A DNA stretch of 64,000 bases from Hofstenia miamia (taxonomy: Eukaryota; Xenacoelomorpha; Acoela), in contig SCFE01000093.1 of the NCBI GenBank assembly GCA_004352715.1, positions 831,001-895,000 on the forward strand, given 5' to 3'. The position numbers and the translations under genes are program-made. Positions 1-10,690 of the stretch are shown here, piece by piece; positions within the stretch are counted from its first letter, which is position 1, and each line of letters starts with the position of its first letter. The notes under the pieces are model-generated. The model was not told the DNA's origin and ran no database searches. It was given only the letters and a program-made list of their open reading frames with translations.

Positions 1-448
1 GAAAACATCACTCGACGCCACTGATCATCAGTCCAGTTCTTGTATTTGTTGCAAAATGCCACTCTGGCCTTGATCTGCTTGATTGTCAATCGTGGCTTCA
101 TTGCCGGGCGATAAGCCTGCAGACCAGCGGCAGATAATCGTCGACGTATTGTTCTTGCAGAAGGCACTGGACCTCCATTTTGAGGCAGTTGGGCTTGCAA
201 AGATAGAGAACTGGCAAATGGATTTTTCTTTGAGGCCACCACGATTTGATGGTCCATTCTTTCGGTGGTGCACTTGCGCCTTCCACTGCGCTTTGGGAAA
301 CAATAGCCACCTGTTTTGGCATGCAAATCGAGTGTTCGTCGCAAATACTCACACCAAGTCGAGCGCCAATATCTCGGTAGGAATATCCTTCTTCTCGTAA
401 AACTTTGATCTTAGCATGAATTTCGTTGCTTAGCTGTCGTCCAGTCAT
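1..448 (-). pseudogene. Tc1-like transposase, N-terminal part, cut by window edge
   Basis: Reading the minus strand from ATG at 448 gives a helix-turn-helix start (MTGRQLSNEIHAKIK, then YSYRDIGARLG) typical of the paired-like DNA-binding domain of Tc1 transposases. Near position 355 the frame breaks; the other frame then continues without a stop to base 1 through the second DNA-binding half (SARTIRRRLSAAGLQAYRP, then KPRLTIKQIKARVAF) and into the start of the catalytic domain (NWTDDQWRRVMFS). In intact Tc1 proteins the next residues are the first catalytic Asp, which would lie outside the window. The family assignment is secure. One visible frame break makes it a probable pseudogene, though a sequencing indel cannot be excluded. 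Confidence 0.8.
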
Positions 449-837
449 GGCAAAAAATAACTAAAATAATGAACAAATAGTTGCTTATATACACATTAAT
501 TACTTTAGTGGAATGCCAGTATATCACTAAAATTATATTTTCATTGGTCAATGCGTTGGAAAAAAAACACTATTAGATAGTCCGCCTAAAAGTAGTGCAT
601 CAATATCTCTTGTGCACCAATATTGGGTTATACCATTGCGACTTTTATTTATTACTAAAGATCTGAAACAAAATAGTGAATTTCAATATTTGGATGACAT
701 TCTGTATAATATTAGTTTGGAATCTGTCTAAAAGTACTATATTTGGATGACTTCATCTCTATACATTAGCAAATGCAATTTGTTTGGCCTTGAACACTGT
801 GCGCACGTGTATGATCATTTCTGGCCAATACTGTAGA
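449..837. other. Non-coding, possible transposon-end repeats
   Basis: No coding signal. Two similar short segments occur, around 579-596 (beginning GTCCGCCTAAAAGTA) and around 724-737 (TCTGTCTAAAAGTA). They may be decayed ends of Tc1-like elements because the first directly follows a TA, but no matching inverted end could be confirmed. Confidence 0.3.
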
Positions 838-1138
838 CTATAGCTTATACTGTTGTGAACAAGTACCATCTTTTTTATGCATACAATCAGGTGAATTTTT
901 GCACCCTTTTTTCGGCGCAATAACAAGTGTACACCCTCTTCTCTTGGAACGGTTTTTTCTTGTAATATGGATATCTACATTAGTATCATCCATATACAAT
1001 ACTGTCTCAGCTTTCCCGTTATGCTCAAGTAAATAATACACGTAATTATTTCTTTATTTTCGAGAGAACTACTAGTTTCTAGTACAAACCTAATGTCTTT
1101 AAACGTATACATTAATCCATCAAGGTGTACTCTGATTT
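838..1138 (-). pseudogene. Tc1/mariner-superfamily DDE transposase fragment
   Basis: The minus strand encodes a fragment with the pattern of a DDE-superfamily endonuclease: HLDGLMYTFKDIRF, a degenerate linker containing a stop, then YVYYLLEHN, and VLYMDDTNVDIHITRKNRSK followed by a Lys-Gly-Cys-Lys-Asn segment. Family members have a DETN..(L/V)H..R..GRS(K/R) motif carrying the first catalytic Asp, which matches DDTNVDIHITR here. The segment ends at a stop at 838 and lacks the other two catalytic acids. It is a different family from the Tc1 fragment at 1-448 and looks long dead. Family assignment is inferred from the motif alone. Confidence 0.5.
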
Positions 1139-1886
1139 GAGGGATTCAGTGTACAATATTAAATTCCATTTCAAGACGTTTTTACGAAACCTCATTTTTT
1201 CTCAACCTAATCATGACTAAAATAAGGAAAAAAAAAGTTTTTCAATTGAATAAAGTAAGTAAATTTAGTTAAATTTCGCATAATGTTTGTGCTTATTTTC
1301 ACAGTGTTCTTATTATGAACTTGAAATGGTATAGTGTCTTCCGAATACATAAGCACGGTTATTTAATTTCGATACTAATATTTTATCAATAGAAGTAATT
1401 TATATTCAATGCATGTGTAGGGCTAGACTATCCTCGACCACTATAAAGGAAGAACTCGGCCGGTAGAATTGTCTTTAATGATTCTTAGTAAAATAACGTT
1501 AACATCAATTTAACCTTAAACTTTAAAAATTGTTTTAATCTCTGTCTGTAATTGGATCTACTTGAACGAAAATCAACATACATGTGTGCTGCTTTTGTTA
1601 CTTGCAAATCACCACTGTACGTGGATAGTCTTTATGCACTGAACCTCTTACTGTTCTCATGTCATAAATCAGATGAGTTAAGATCTGTTGCAACTTCACC
1701 AGTCGGCATGTTGTTGTGTAATATTGCCAATTTTATTGTCATGTAGTGACCTAAATCCTAAATACAATAGAAATTTGAAGCTTATTAAATTTTTCAGTTA
1801 TTTACACAGAAATATTTCTTATGCCATTTTTGTCGTAAAAAAAATATTCAATTTTCTCTTGATTTATGATGCGTTTTGTTATTTAG
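1139..1886. other. Non-coding; possible intron upstream of a terminal exon
   Basis: Short ORFs of 64-73 codons occur here but show no recognisable motif or codon pattern. A pyrimidine-rich tract ends in TTTAG at 1882-1886 and may be a splice acceptor for the exon at 1887. No convincing upstream coding exon was found, so the partner exons may lie beyond the window. Confidence 0.3.
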
Positions 1887-1997
1887 GCAAATTTAACGAG
1901 CACAGATGATATAAATGCAGAGTTGAAGAACTTAGAGGGGTTAATGAAGCACATCAATGAGCTCAATCACCCGCCTTCTGCAGAATTGCATTGTTAG
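1887..1997 (+). CDS. Putative 3'-terminal exon of an unidentified gene
   Basis: After a T-rich tract and TTTAG, an open segment of 36 codons runs to a TAG stop. It begins ANLTSTDDINAELKNLEGLM and ends PPSAELHC. The composition is unlike the surrounding AT-rich translation: acidic and amphipathic, with heptad-like leucine spacing (L, L, L, M over ELKNLEGLMKHINEL), suggesting a short helix or coiled coil at a protein C-terminus. The exon would be phase 0. I do not recognise the protein. The case rests on the acceptor, codon use and the helical pattern; it could be chance. About 90 bases after the stop the sequence returns to featureless AT-rich DNA. Confidence 0.35.
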   Translation, partial: ANLTSTDDINAELKNLEGLMKHINELNHPPSAELHC

Positions 1998-3384
1998 ACT
2001 ATTTCATGTTTCTAGTTCTCTTGTGATTCGCCATTAATTTTTAGCATGTTTTGAATTTGCAGCGAAGCTTTGCAAATCTTTATTAATTTAGTGTACTTTT
2101 CCAGCTTTTTGTAGATATAGATAGTGTTACATTTTCACTGTTGTTCAATTTTTGAATATATATTCGTAGAATTACTAATTATGTTTTTTTCTTTATTTTG
2201 TCGTGTTACCGTTCTACAATTGTAGTCGAAAACATTGTTTGCAGAACAGGCAAAATGTTTTATGCACTTTTTTTAGCAATTGCAATACAGAATTATTTAT
2301 TCTTTTTTCTTAAACATCTGCAATTGATTGATGAAAAATTCACATTAAAATACATGCACTGGGGTAACCAGCCAAAAGTTTAATGTCCACTAATAATAAT
2401 TATTGAACCTTTTTAGGGCATTTTGATACAACTACAAATTATATTTATGGTGCCACTACCCGTGATCCCTTTTTGTATGTACACCTGAAAAAAATGTAGC
2501 CATATGCATAATCTAAGATTAGTATTCTTTGTTCAGATAAATACCTAGTTAAGTAGCAAAATGCTAGTCATAAATTGAACTTTTTTCCACAATTGTAAAA
2601 TTTTAAATATTGGCTAAAACTACTCACTGTAGATGAATTAGGCAAATTTCAACCAGTTTTAAAAATAAGAATATCAACAATAACTGAATCAAAAACAATC
2701 CGTTATTAATAAATGCTTTTCCGCCTTTCTTGGTTCACAAAGCATATTCTGCCAACATGTTTTTAGTATGATCCTGCTGCAATCTAGCACATTTTCTCCT
2801 TAGACTAGAAACTCCCAAGTTACGGACGACATTTATTCTTGTGCTTATGCATGAGATACATTTTATAAAACGTTGGTAAGCAACCAAGTTCCCTATAGTT
2901 CATATTATTTGTTCAGTTTTAACTCTCAATCAGAAGAAACTATAGTTTCAAATATTGATTCAAATTGAGACCATGTTCATGGAGGACTTGCCATTTTGGC
3001 CTTTACCCGTCAGTATGTCATTGAGTAGCTTAGACTCTTCGTTTGAAAACTGGTAAAATACGATGGTGCAAAAATTGCATGTAACTGCAACTACCGAGTG
3101 GTAGAGCGACAATTTGATGACGTAATTCGGTTGATCTATACATTCTGTTACAATTGTGCTAACCATCCGTTCATTCACAAATATCCTGCATTGTCTTGGA
3201 TCTGATTTCCAACTCTCAAACCTAACCTGACGAATCCTGATAGACCTGATCTAAAAATTCGGACTTGACTCAAAACTAATTCTGAAAAATGACTACACGT
3301 TGTTAGAATTCATTGATCGTTTCGATGTTCAACGAACCATGGAAAGCTCGTTAAGCTCAACAATTGCAAACAGCAAATTCATTA

Positions 3385-3431
<47 letters not shown>

Positions 3432-4690
3432 AATCTATGATATATTATGCAAAATACATGGGTATCTTCGACTAAGTAACAAATACTTAAAAAGTAGAAA
3501 GAAATAAAAAAATTAAACAGCTTAGATGTAAAGTTCAGTTTACATTTTTCAAACCCTTTAAAACATCCACATCCAGTGGAGTTAATTAACCCTTTCTTGT
3601 ATGACTTTTAAAAAAAACCAATATAAAAGTTTTTTAAATATATATTTTAATTTTATTATCCTCGGCAAACTTGATTATGAAAAAATTATTATATTGCTTG
3701 TAGTTCAAAAGAAATTGATATGTATCAAATGATACATCATGCAATAAAGGTACATTTTGAGTTTCATTTTAAAGTGATTGCATAAACATTATTTTGGCTT
3801 CTGGTTGTGGAAAATGGTATATATACATACTATATATTAAAACATTTGGCAGAATGATTAAAATTTTAATTAAGATATTTTGAAATGTTAGACATTACAA
3901 AAATATGTGCACAATATAACAAAACCGTAAACATTTATTTGGTAGTCATAGATAAAATTAATAAAAACATTTCCGTCTTTTTTTCAAACAAATGACGATA
4001 TGCTGTTTTAAAGATGATATTTTAATTTAGTAGGCCCTTGGCCTCATAAAAAATTTGCTTTGACCTGAGCTGGGATTTGTTTTAAAATTTCGACGCATTA
4101 TAAGGAAATTTAACCAAGTTCTAGATTTACTTCTTTGTAAAACATGTTTAGGTTTACAGTAGCTCGAATTTTCATTGTATGTGTTCAAAAAAAGATGAAA
4201 TCAGGCAGATTTTTTCCAACCAAGACCGCATCAACTTTTATTCTGACCAAATATTGGCTCTTTTTTGTACCAGTTTTTGTGCAGAAATCCTACGAAATAA
4301 AACTAAGCACATCTAAACCTCCGTAATATAATCTGTGTTCAGAAACTAAGAAATCTTAAATCCTAGCATATGGTACTTGGATTATAGACAGCCGCATTTT
4401 TCAGACTCAACCTGGCCCAGTCTGTTAAGTGTTTTTCAGATATGTTTTCAGCCTGTAGTGTAGTTAGTTTACTAGGCTTGTACAGCAAATTGGAAATTAA
4501 ATATTAAATTTTAAAACAGAATACAAACTTCTAAATTTATTTTCTCCAATCATCTAAGACATGAATTAAGTCATCATTTATTTCTAAATCCAAATTGTAA
4601 CAATCGAAGTAAATTATATTTCTCAATATAATTATTTGGTTATATATTATTTCTTCAAATATCCTACTTAGTATTTGGAGTATAGCAGGT
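1998..4690. other. Non-coding intergenic DNA
   Basis: AT-rich sequence with frequent stops in all frames. ORFs of 60-72 codons here have no motif. The only clear feature is the (TA)n tract at 3388-3429, listed separately. Confidence 0.5.
3388..3429. repeat. (AT)n microsatellite
   Basis: Uninterrupted AT dinucleotide repeat, 21 units. Confidence 0.95.
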
Positions 4691-4702
4691 TCAGCTGTTT
4701 CT

Positions 4703-5728
4703 GTGTCACAAAGACTACAAGCATCCTTGCCAATTTCTAAAGGAGGTCTTGGATTACCACTAGCGTCAACAATTGCTTCTGCAGCGTTCTTAGGGTCATA
4801 TGTGGACAATAAAGAACTATGTAAACAGATTGTTTCTATTGATGATTATATTTACTCTGTGCCACATCAGTGTTTGCAAGAACTTTCTAGCAAAGGAATA
4901 GCGTTGACTGAAATGCCTTTACACATGGCGCCAAAAGCACAGAAGTCTATTTGTTCACTTTTACAACAAGTTAGCCAGAATACTTGTTTATCCTCCAGTT
5001 TGTCTCCTCGCGATAAAGCAAGACTTCTCTCTTGTTCCATACCAGGAAGTGGGGATTGGTTGGCTGCCATTCCCTTGAAAGCACTTGGTCTTTCTTTCGC
5101 TCCTGCAGAATTCCGAATTTTGCTTTGTTATCGGCTTGGCATCCCCTTAATTAATGATGACAAAAAATGTCCAAAATGCTTTAAGCCTTTGGATTTATTC
5201 GGTGATCATGCCATGTCCTGCGCGGTTGATGGTGAAAGAATTGCGCGCCATGATCGACTCAGGGACGCTATTTTTGCAACTGCTTCGAAATGTGCTTTGT
5301 CTCCTGTGCTTGAAAAGTCTAACCTCACTGAGTCTCGTGCTCGTCCTGGGGACATCTTTTTGCCATGCTGGTCTTCTGGCCGACCAGCTGCTCTAGACGT
5401 GACTGTAAGTAGTTCACTGCAGCCTTCGATTGTTTCTCTTGCGGGTACTAATGCTGGTCATGCTCTGGAAGTTTCAGACAACCGAAAGCTTACTAAATAC
5501 GCAGAATTATGTTCAGCAGGTGGTATATCCTTCATACCACTATCAGTGGAAGCTCTAGGAGGATGGTCACCAATTGCTATCAAAGTATTCTCCAAGATGT
5601 CTTTTATGTCTTCTGCCAGAAATGCCTCTTGCGATCTGAATACGGTTTCTACATACTTTTTTCAGCAATTGTCAGTAATTTTACAGCGGGGAAATGCTAC
5701 ACTTCTTTTATCAAGATATGTTTGTTAG
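4703..5728 (+). pseudogene. C-terminal part of a non-LTR retroelement polyprotein with restriction-like endonuclease
   Basis: A 341-codon open frame that begins mid-protein: the first codon is GTG and the frame stays open further upstream without recognisable similarity. In order it contains a post-RT segment ending in GGLGLPLAS and AAFLGS, a CCHC-like zinc motif (C-x2-C-x9-H-x3-C within KCPKCFKPLDLFGDHAMSC), then RHDRLRDAI, and RPGD followed 12 residues later by ALDVTV. The last part matches the PD-(D/E)XK-like pattern of restriction-like endonucleases that follow the zinc knuckle in R2/NeSL-type retrotransposons. The RT itself is missing, so this is a 5'-truncated copy. There is no internal stop, so the frame is either young or under some constraint. 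Function by family: nicks target DNA for target-primed reverse transcription. Confidence 0.65.
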
Positions 5729-5954
5729 GGTTCAAGCAATTCATGTCTAATCTGTGGCTTCTGGAACACAAACTCAACCATTGTACAAGTTTTTCAATAT
5801 CGATCACCCAAAAAATAATCATTATAATGTTAATTTTACATGTATTGATTTTCGTTCTTTTAAAAAAAACAATTTTATGTTCGGTGATTCTTAAATATTC
5901 TATTTTTGTAATGTTAATTTTGTAAAATGTGCTTTATTAAATATATTGTATTTG
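5729..5954. other. 3' flank of the retroelement ORF
   Basis: AT-rich sequence between two retroelement fragments in opposite orientation. It may be the 3' untranslated tail of the upstream element; an AATAAA-type signal is not obvious. No gene is supported. Confidence 0.4.
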
Positions 5955-6660
5955 GAGTACTGAAATTGGTCCATAATTAATTGCATCTTCAGTATCACCT
6001 TTTTATATATAAGTATGATTTGTTCTATTTTCAAATCATTCGGAAAGACACCCTCAGAAATACATTAGTTTAAAATATCACATAATGGTTTATATAATAT
6101 TGACATTGCTTGCTTTACAAATCATGTTGGTACTTTAGAATGTCCTTGTGATTTATTAACGTTTAAGTCTTGTGATATTTCATTAAACCTATGTAAATTT
6201 ATGAAGTAAATTATATATTGTTCTTTATACAGTATATCATTGTGAATTTGCATTTCATTTGTAGAAATAACATTCTCTTTGGTATCAGTAAATTTCCTAG
6301 ATTTATTAATGTTTCATTAAGTACATGAGCTATCTTTTGTTGATCATATATTATTTCATTTTTATACTTTAATGATGTGATCTCTGAAGAATTATTATTG
6401 TTGAAAAATTTCGACATAAATCTCTATTTATCAAATGATAATTTCAAAAAATTTCGTAAATTTTTTTGCATTTGTTAGATACTTTGTTTCTAATATATTT
6501 ATACTTGGTAAAATTTTTGTCATTTTTATCCTTACAGTAGCTTATAAATGCAGTGTGTCTCAGTTTAATTAAATGCTTTGTTTCATTTGATAGTCATTGC
6601 TTGCATTTAAGTAATTCATTTTGATTTGTAGTCAACTTTTTTTCTTTGTTCTTAGGGGTG
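5955..6660 (-). pseudogene. LINE ORF2 remnant: linker and first part of reverse transcriptase
   Basis: On the minus strand, decayed pieces appear in the order expected for a jockey/CR1-like ORF2: a basic KYKYIRNKVSNKCKKIYE segment, the linker SSEITSLKYKNEIIYDQQKI with a Leu-Asn-Glu-Thr-Leu-Ile-Asn-Leu-Gly end, and RT motif GVFPNDLKIEQIILIYKKGD followed by a NYGPIS box (normally NYRPIS). Several stops and frame changes separate them. The copy stops abruptly after the PIS box near 5955, so the palm with the YADD centre is absent. The apurinic endonuclease that should precede the linker is also missing. Confidence 0.65.
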
Positions 6661-7637
6661 GATTTTTTGGTACTTATTCTTTAATCTTGTAATTTGTAGT
6701 TGCTCTTTGCATAGAGGACATTCTTTGCTAAATATATTTGTTGCGTTGTTATTACATTTATTGGAATTAAAACAGTTTATTCAACAATGCTGATCTTTGT
6801 TATTTTTGTTTGGACATTTTATGTCATTCTGATTTTTCATGCAAAACATAGTTATTAATACCATTTTCATATGAATTTTGTGTGTGACCAAATTTACCAG
6901 TGCCATACAACTTCGTAAAATCAAATCTTATTTTATTATTTAGAAATATTGATCTCAGCTTTATAAAAACCTTGAAGATCGCTTCTTTACAATTTTAATA
7001 TTTCTTGGTGTATGAAAATATAATTGAAAGATCTTTCTTTTTAATTTCATTCAATAATTTATCGTTCCCTTCAAATAATTTGTTTTTAAGATAATCAAAT
7101 TGTTCTACATTTTCATAAAATGAAATACTTGATAATTTTTGTTGAGGATTTTAACGTAATATTTTTAATTTTCGATAGTTCTTTCTCTATAATCTTGGTT
7201 TCGTAATCATTGGGACATTGCAGATTAATGTCATTTTTATTTGAAATTGAGAGGTGATCAATGATTGCATTACTACCATCAATACTTTGATAAATTTTAC
7301 GACATTTTCTACTCATTTCTTTTGCATTCTTTGGCATTTAGATTGCCATCTTTCTGTTGTAATAATTGGCTTGATACTGTGATTTTTCGTTTCTGTACTT
7401 TTGCATTAGGTGAAACCTTTGGGTATATTTATCAGGGAGAGGCTGTTGTGTTTTTGTAGTTGAAGAAGTATTGCTTAGACAATCCAAGAATTCCTTCATA
7501 ATTTTAAAAATTAAATTGGAGTATTTGATCTTGGATTGATTTGATATTTCGAATTCATTAATTACAAATTCTAAATTTGTAAATGAGTTTAATAGATTGG
7601 TAAGTTTTTTCCTTTGAAGGGCCTTTAATAGCATTGG
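6661..7637 (-). pseudogene. LINE ORF1-like (gag) remnant with zinc-knuckle traces
   Basis: Directly 5' of the RT remnant on the same strand. Two short Lys/Asn-rich open segments (7338-7634 and 7113-7337) are followed at about 6700-6860 by a cysteine-rich stretch (CINCFNSNKCNN with one stop before it, then ECPLCKEQ) resembling the zinc knuckles at the end of LINE ORF1 proteins. Frames change between pieces. Interpretation as ORF1 rests on the Cys pattern and position. If correct, the endonuclease of ORF2 has been deleted between 6660 and 6600. Confidence 0.4.
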
Positions 7638-8705
7638 AATAAAGCATTATACAAAATATAATATGTATTAAATTCTAAATATGAGAATTGAAATTTACGC
7701 AAGTTGTCACCAATAATGTATATTTTGATCTTAATGCTTCAAATATACGCTTATCATCGCTCTCTTTACGAAAGTGGAAGAAATACTGACGCTTTTGTGG
7801 TAATTATGGCTTTGGACAATAGAGAAAAAGCAACCAACCAAGTATTGAATTATAATTTGGATTCTTTCCGATTTCCCTACAAAATATACATTCAAAGCTT
7901 GGAGTATTTGGGGATTCAATCAGGTGCAGTGATGGAAACTGCAAAGAGAAAACACATGTCTTTAGGGATGGTAAACCCATAAAAAATCAATAGGAATGAA
8001 TTTGCGAATAACTTTTGAAGCATTGCATTATTAGATATATGATAATGTATTTACCTGATTAGATTTACAAAACAAATGAAAATTATTATTTAAAACTACA
8101 GGAAATTGTGTCAGCTAAAACAAACTGGACATGGATCGTGAGGTCTGCCTAAGATATTGTGACTTCATTCTTCAAGAAGCTGAATGGTATGTGCTCCCAT
8201 CTCCTTTCCACATATTGGACACATGCAGTTTCCATTTAATTCAGTATTGAATTCACGATCACTTGACATTGCTATAGATGAATTGAATCAAATCAAAATT
8301 ACGTACTTTGGAACACATGGAAAAACAGACACGAACTTCTTATTGAGTTATTGCCTAATTCGAGAAGACAAGAAAAATGCAGGCTGCTTGAATTTATTCC
8401 AGTGCAACTATTGTATTATACGTACTGTACCTGAATAACGTTGAAATGTAGTATTGATATTACCAATGCACTTTTACCAGAACTCTCAAATGATTTGGAT
8501 TAGTTGATAGTACATAACTCCTAAGAGGAAGGTGTTAATTCTCTGTGAAAAATGGTCTCAAATTCAATAATCGGCGTGCGACTAAAAGAAGCCCTGTCAA
8601 AGTTTTTTACAAGACGATTGAATTGATTGGCTTAGCATCACTCACTAAGGCTAGATTCTGATAGGTGTGTAATAAAAAGTTAGTACATCTCAAATTAAAT
8701 TAATA
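7638..8705. other. Unassigned region, short ORFs without recognisable motifs
   Basis: Two plus-strand open segments of 92 codons (7704-7982) and 84 codons (8184-8438) have no motif I recognise and no splice context that I can defend. They may be parts of decayed transposons given the neighbourhood. Confidence 0.3.
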
Positions 8706-8713
8706 GTAGTAGT

Positions 8714-9034
8714 CAGACTTGTCAACAAGCCGAAATTTCTAAGCTCGGCTCGGCTCGGCTCGCCACATAAAATCTTTCAATGAGGCTAATTTCAGCTCGA
8801 AATTTTTTTAAAAATATTGTGCTCTCAGAATTTTTTGCATAGCTCCTCCTATTATTTAATAAACATTTCTAAAATAAGATTATACGATAGGCATATTTAA
8901 TGAAAGAATAAGAAAAATCTGCATTATCAGGCAGTACTATAAATTTGCTTTGATTAAAAAAGGCTAGTTGTTTATCCAATACTCTACTCAAGCTCGGCTC
9001 GGTTCGTTAGAAGCTCGGCTCGTTGACAAGTCTG
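8714..9034. mobile_element. hAT-type MITE with 8-bp target-site duplication
   Basis: A 321-bp element with terminal inverted repeats CAGACTTGTCAAC at both ends, continuing imperfectly (AAGCCGA against GAGCCGA). It is flanked by an 8-bp duplication, GTAGTAGT at 8706-8713 and GTAATAGT at 9035-9042 (7 of 8 match). CAG termini and 8-bp duplications are diagnostic of hAT. Subterminal regions carry short tandem runs of GGCTC/GCTCG, typical transposase-binding arrays. No coding capacity, hence non-autonomous. Confidence 0.8.
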
Positions 9035-9081
9035 GTAATAGTAAATACCATTCATCAATTCAGAAAGCTCAAAGTAAATTT

Positions 9082-9103
9082 TTCGGGTCAAATTTGACCC
9101 GAA
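9082..9103. other. Perfect 22-bp palindrome
   Basis: An 11-base arm TTCGGGTCAAA is followed immediately by its exact reverse complement. Flanking AAAGTA (9071-9076) and TACTTT extend the symmetry imperfectly. It may be the end of an unrecognised element, since GGGTC/GACCC motifs recur at other element ends in this window. Confidence 0.6.
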
Positions 9104-9222
9104 TCGTACTTTACGCGGCAAAACTTTAATCGTATGGCGGTGGGTTAATATGAAATCTTAAAAACACTACATCTAGACAAATATGTGAGAATAATATCAG
9201 CAACATATAAAATAAGATCTAT

Positions 9223-9360
9223 TCTGAATTTGAAATCACCAACAAAATTACTTGCGTGTGTGGCGAGAATGTTGAACAAACTTCAAGAAAATTATGTAGA
9301 AGAACTCAAGAACATAGAACATCTACAGAAGTATCAAATCACCTAACGATTTGTGATTAA
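9223..9360 (+). pseudogene. Penelope-like element GIY-YIG endonuclease remnant
   Basis: A 45-codon segment ending at TAA reads SEFEITNKITCVCGENVEQT, then SRKLCRRTQEHRTSTEVS and NHLTICD. This follows the GIY-YIG endonuclease pattern of Penelope-like retroelements (C-x-CG-x-x-Y-I-G-Q-T-x-R-x-L-x-x-R-x-x-E-H ... H ... H), with the YIG box eroded to NVE. Only this C-terminal piece is visible; the RT is absent. The LINE copy on the other strand ends right after its stop codon. Confidence 0.45.
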
Positions 9361-10690
9361 CAATAACAACATATATTTAAGTTCTCATGTACATATACAT
9401 GTATTAAGCTTACAAACTTATTAAGAACATAAATAATGCAACTTTCTTCATATGAGCTTAGTAAATGTTTGTTTCTTGGTTAAGTTTATAAATTACATAT
9501 AACTTAATAAATATTTTTACTTATTGTTCTTGAGTTGCACATCTTATTCTATAATTAGTCAGATAATTGATATTTTGTTGTGTAATCATGTTTTTCAACT
9601 TCTTCTTAAATATTGTAAAAATTTTTTCACTTCTTGTACTGTAATCCAGTTTGTTCCATAGCGATATTGAATAATTTAGGAATCCGTTCTTCATTACTTT
9701 TCTATTATACTTAGTTTTACCAAATGTAATTGTTCTTTGATTTTAATGATTAGAAATGTTCGATTTTCTTTTCCAAAATATCGATAAACATCTAATATTT
9801 TGAAGAGCTTCTAATGATCTTAGATGATATTTACACATTATTTCTTTTTTATTTTTGTTGCTAATTATGTTTATTCCCCATTTAAATACTTTCTCTAATT
9901 TCGATTTTGCCTTTTTATTTAAGTTCGTTAATAAACAAGATGAGTACAAGAAATGGGATAAAACAAGTGATCGAAAGAGTATTACCTTCCATTCTATTGG
10001 TATAAACTTTCCAATTTTTTGAATTGATCTTATACCATACGCCATTTTCTTTATGATGTTGTTTGCCTCGTCTTCAAAATTCAATTTATTATCAATTACT
10101 ACTCCCAAATATTTCATTTTTGGTGATTCGTGAATGATATTGTTACATATCTTAATACTTTCTAATGTTGATTCATTTCTTCTATTCTTAATTACCATAA
10201 ATATAGTTTTTTCAATATTTAGTTTTAACAAATTATTATTAAAGAATGATTGCAATTTTTCAACATTTTCCTGTAAATTTAAAATATCATTACAATAAAT
10301 AAGAGTATCATCTGCAAATTGTACATGATTACTATTAATGTGCTGATCCATATCATTTACATATAACTTAAATAGTAATGGACCCAGTACTGATCCTTGT
10401 GGTACTCCATGGTTTATTTCTAATGAATTTGATATTTCTTCGTTGAATTTCACATATTGATATCTATTACTTAAATAACTATTTAATAATTCTATTAATG
10501 AATCACTAAAATTATAAATCTGCTTTAACTTTTCCAATAAAATAGAATGGTTTATTGAATTAAATGCCTTTGAAATATCTAATGATGCTATATATATTTT
10601 TTCATTCCTATCTAATTTTGATCTCCAGTCTTCAACAGCATAAAGTAAGGCATCATTTGTAGAGGTATCTTTTTGAAATCCAAACTATTA
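9361..10690 (-). pseudogene. 5'-truncated LINE (jockey/CR1-like) with reverse transcriptase
   Basis: One frame is open from about 10690 to a TAA at 9743. It covers the RT palm and thumb: FGFQKDTSTNDALLYAVEDW, LDISKAFNSINHS, GVPQGSVLGPLLF, VQFADDTLIYC (the catalytic Ala-Asp-Asp) and MKYLGVVIDNKLNF. After the single TAA the same frame resumes with the standard LINE tail (TITFGKTKYNRKVMKNGF, SISLWNKLDYSTRS) down to TAA at 9521. A 3' untranslated stretch runs to about 9361. The copy is truncated exactly at the Q-F-G-F box of RT, and one premature stop makes it inactive. It may be relatively recent because the frame is otherwise intact for over 380 codons. Confidence 0.85.

Noticed and set aside
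5509-5925. 138-codon plus-strand ORF
   Set aside because: Out-of-frame shadow of the retroelement ORF 4703-5728 plus AT-rich tail; no motif.
7704-8438. Two unknown plus-strand ORFs as host genes
   Set aside because: No motif, no supported splice sites, and they lie among transposon remnants.
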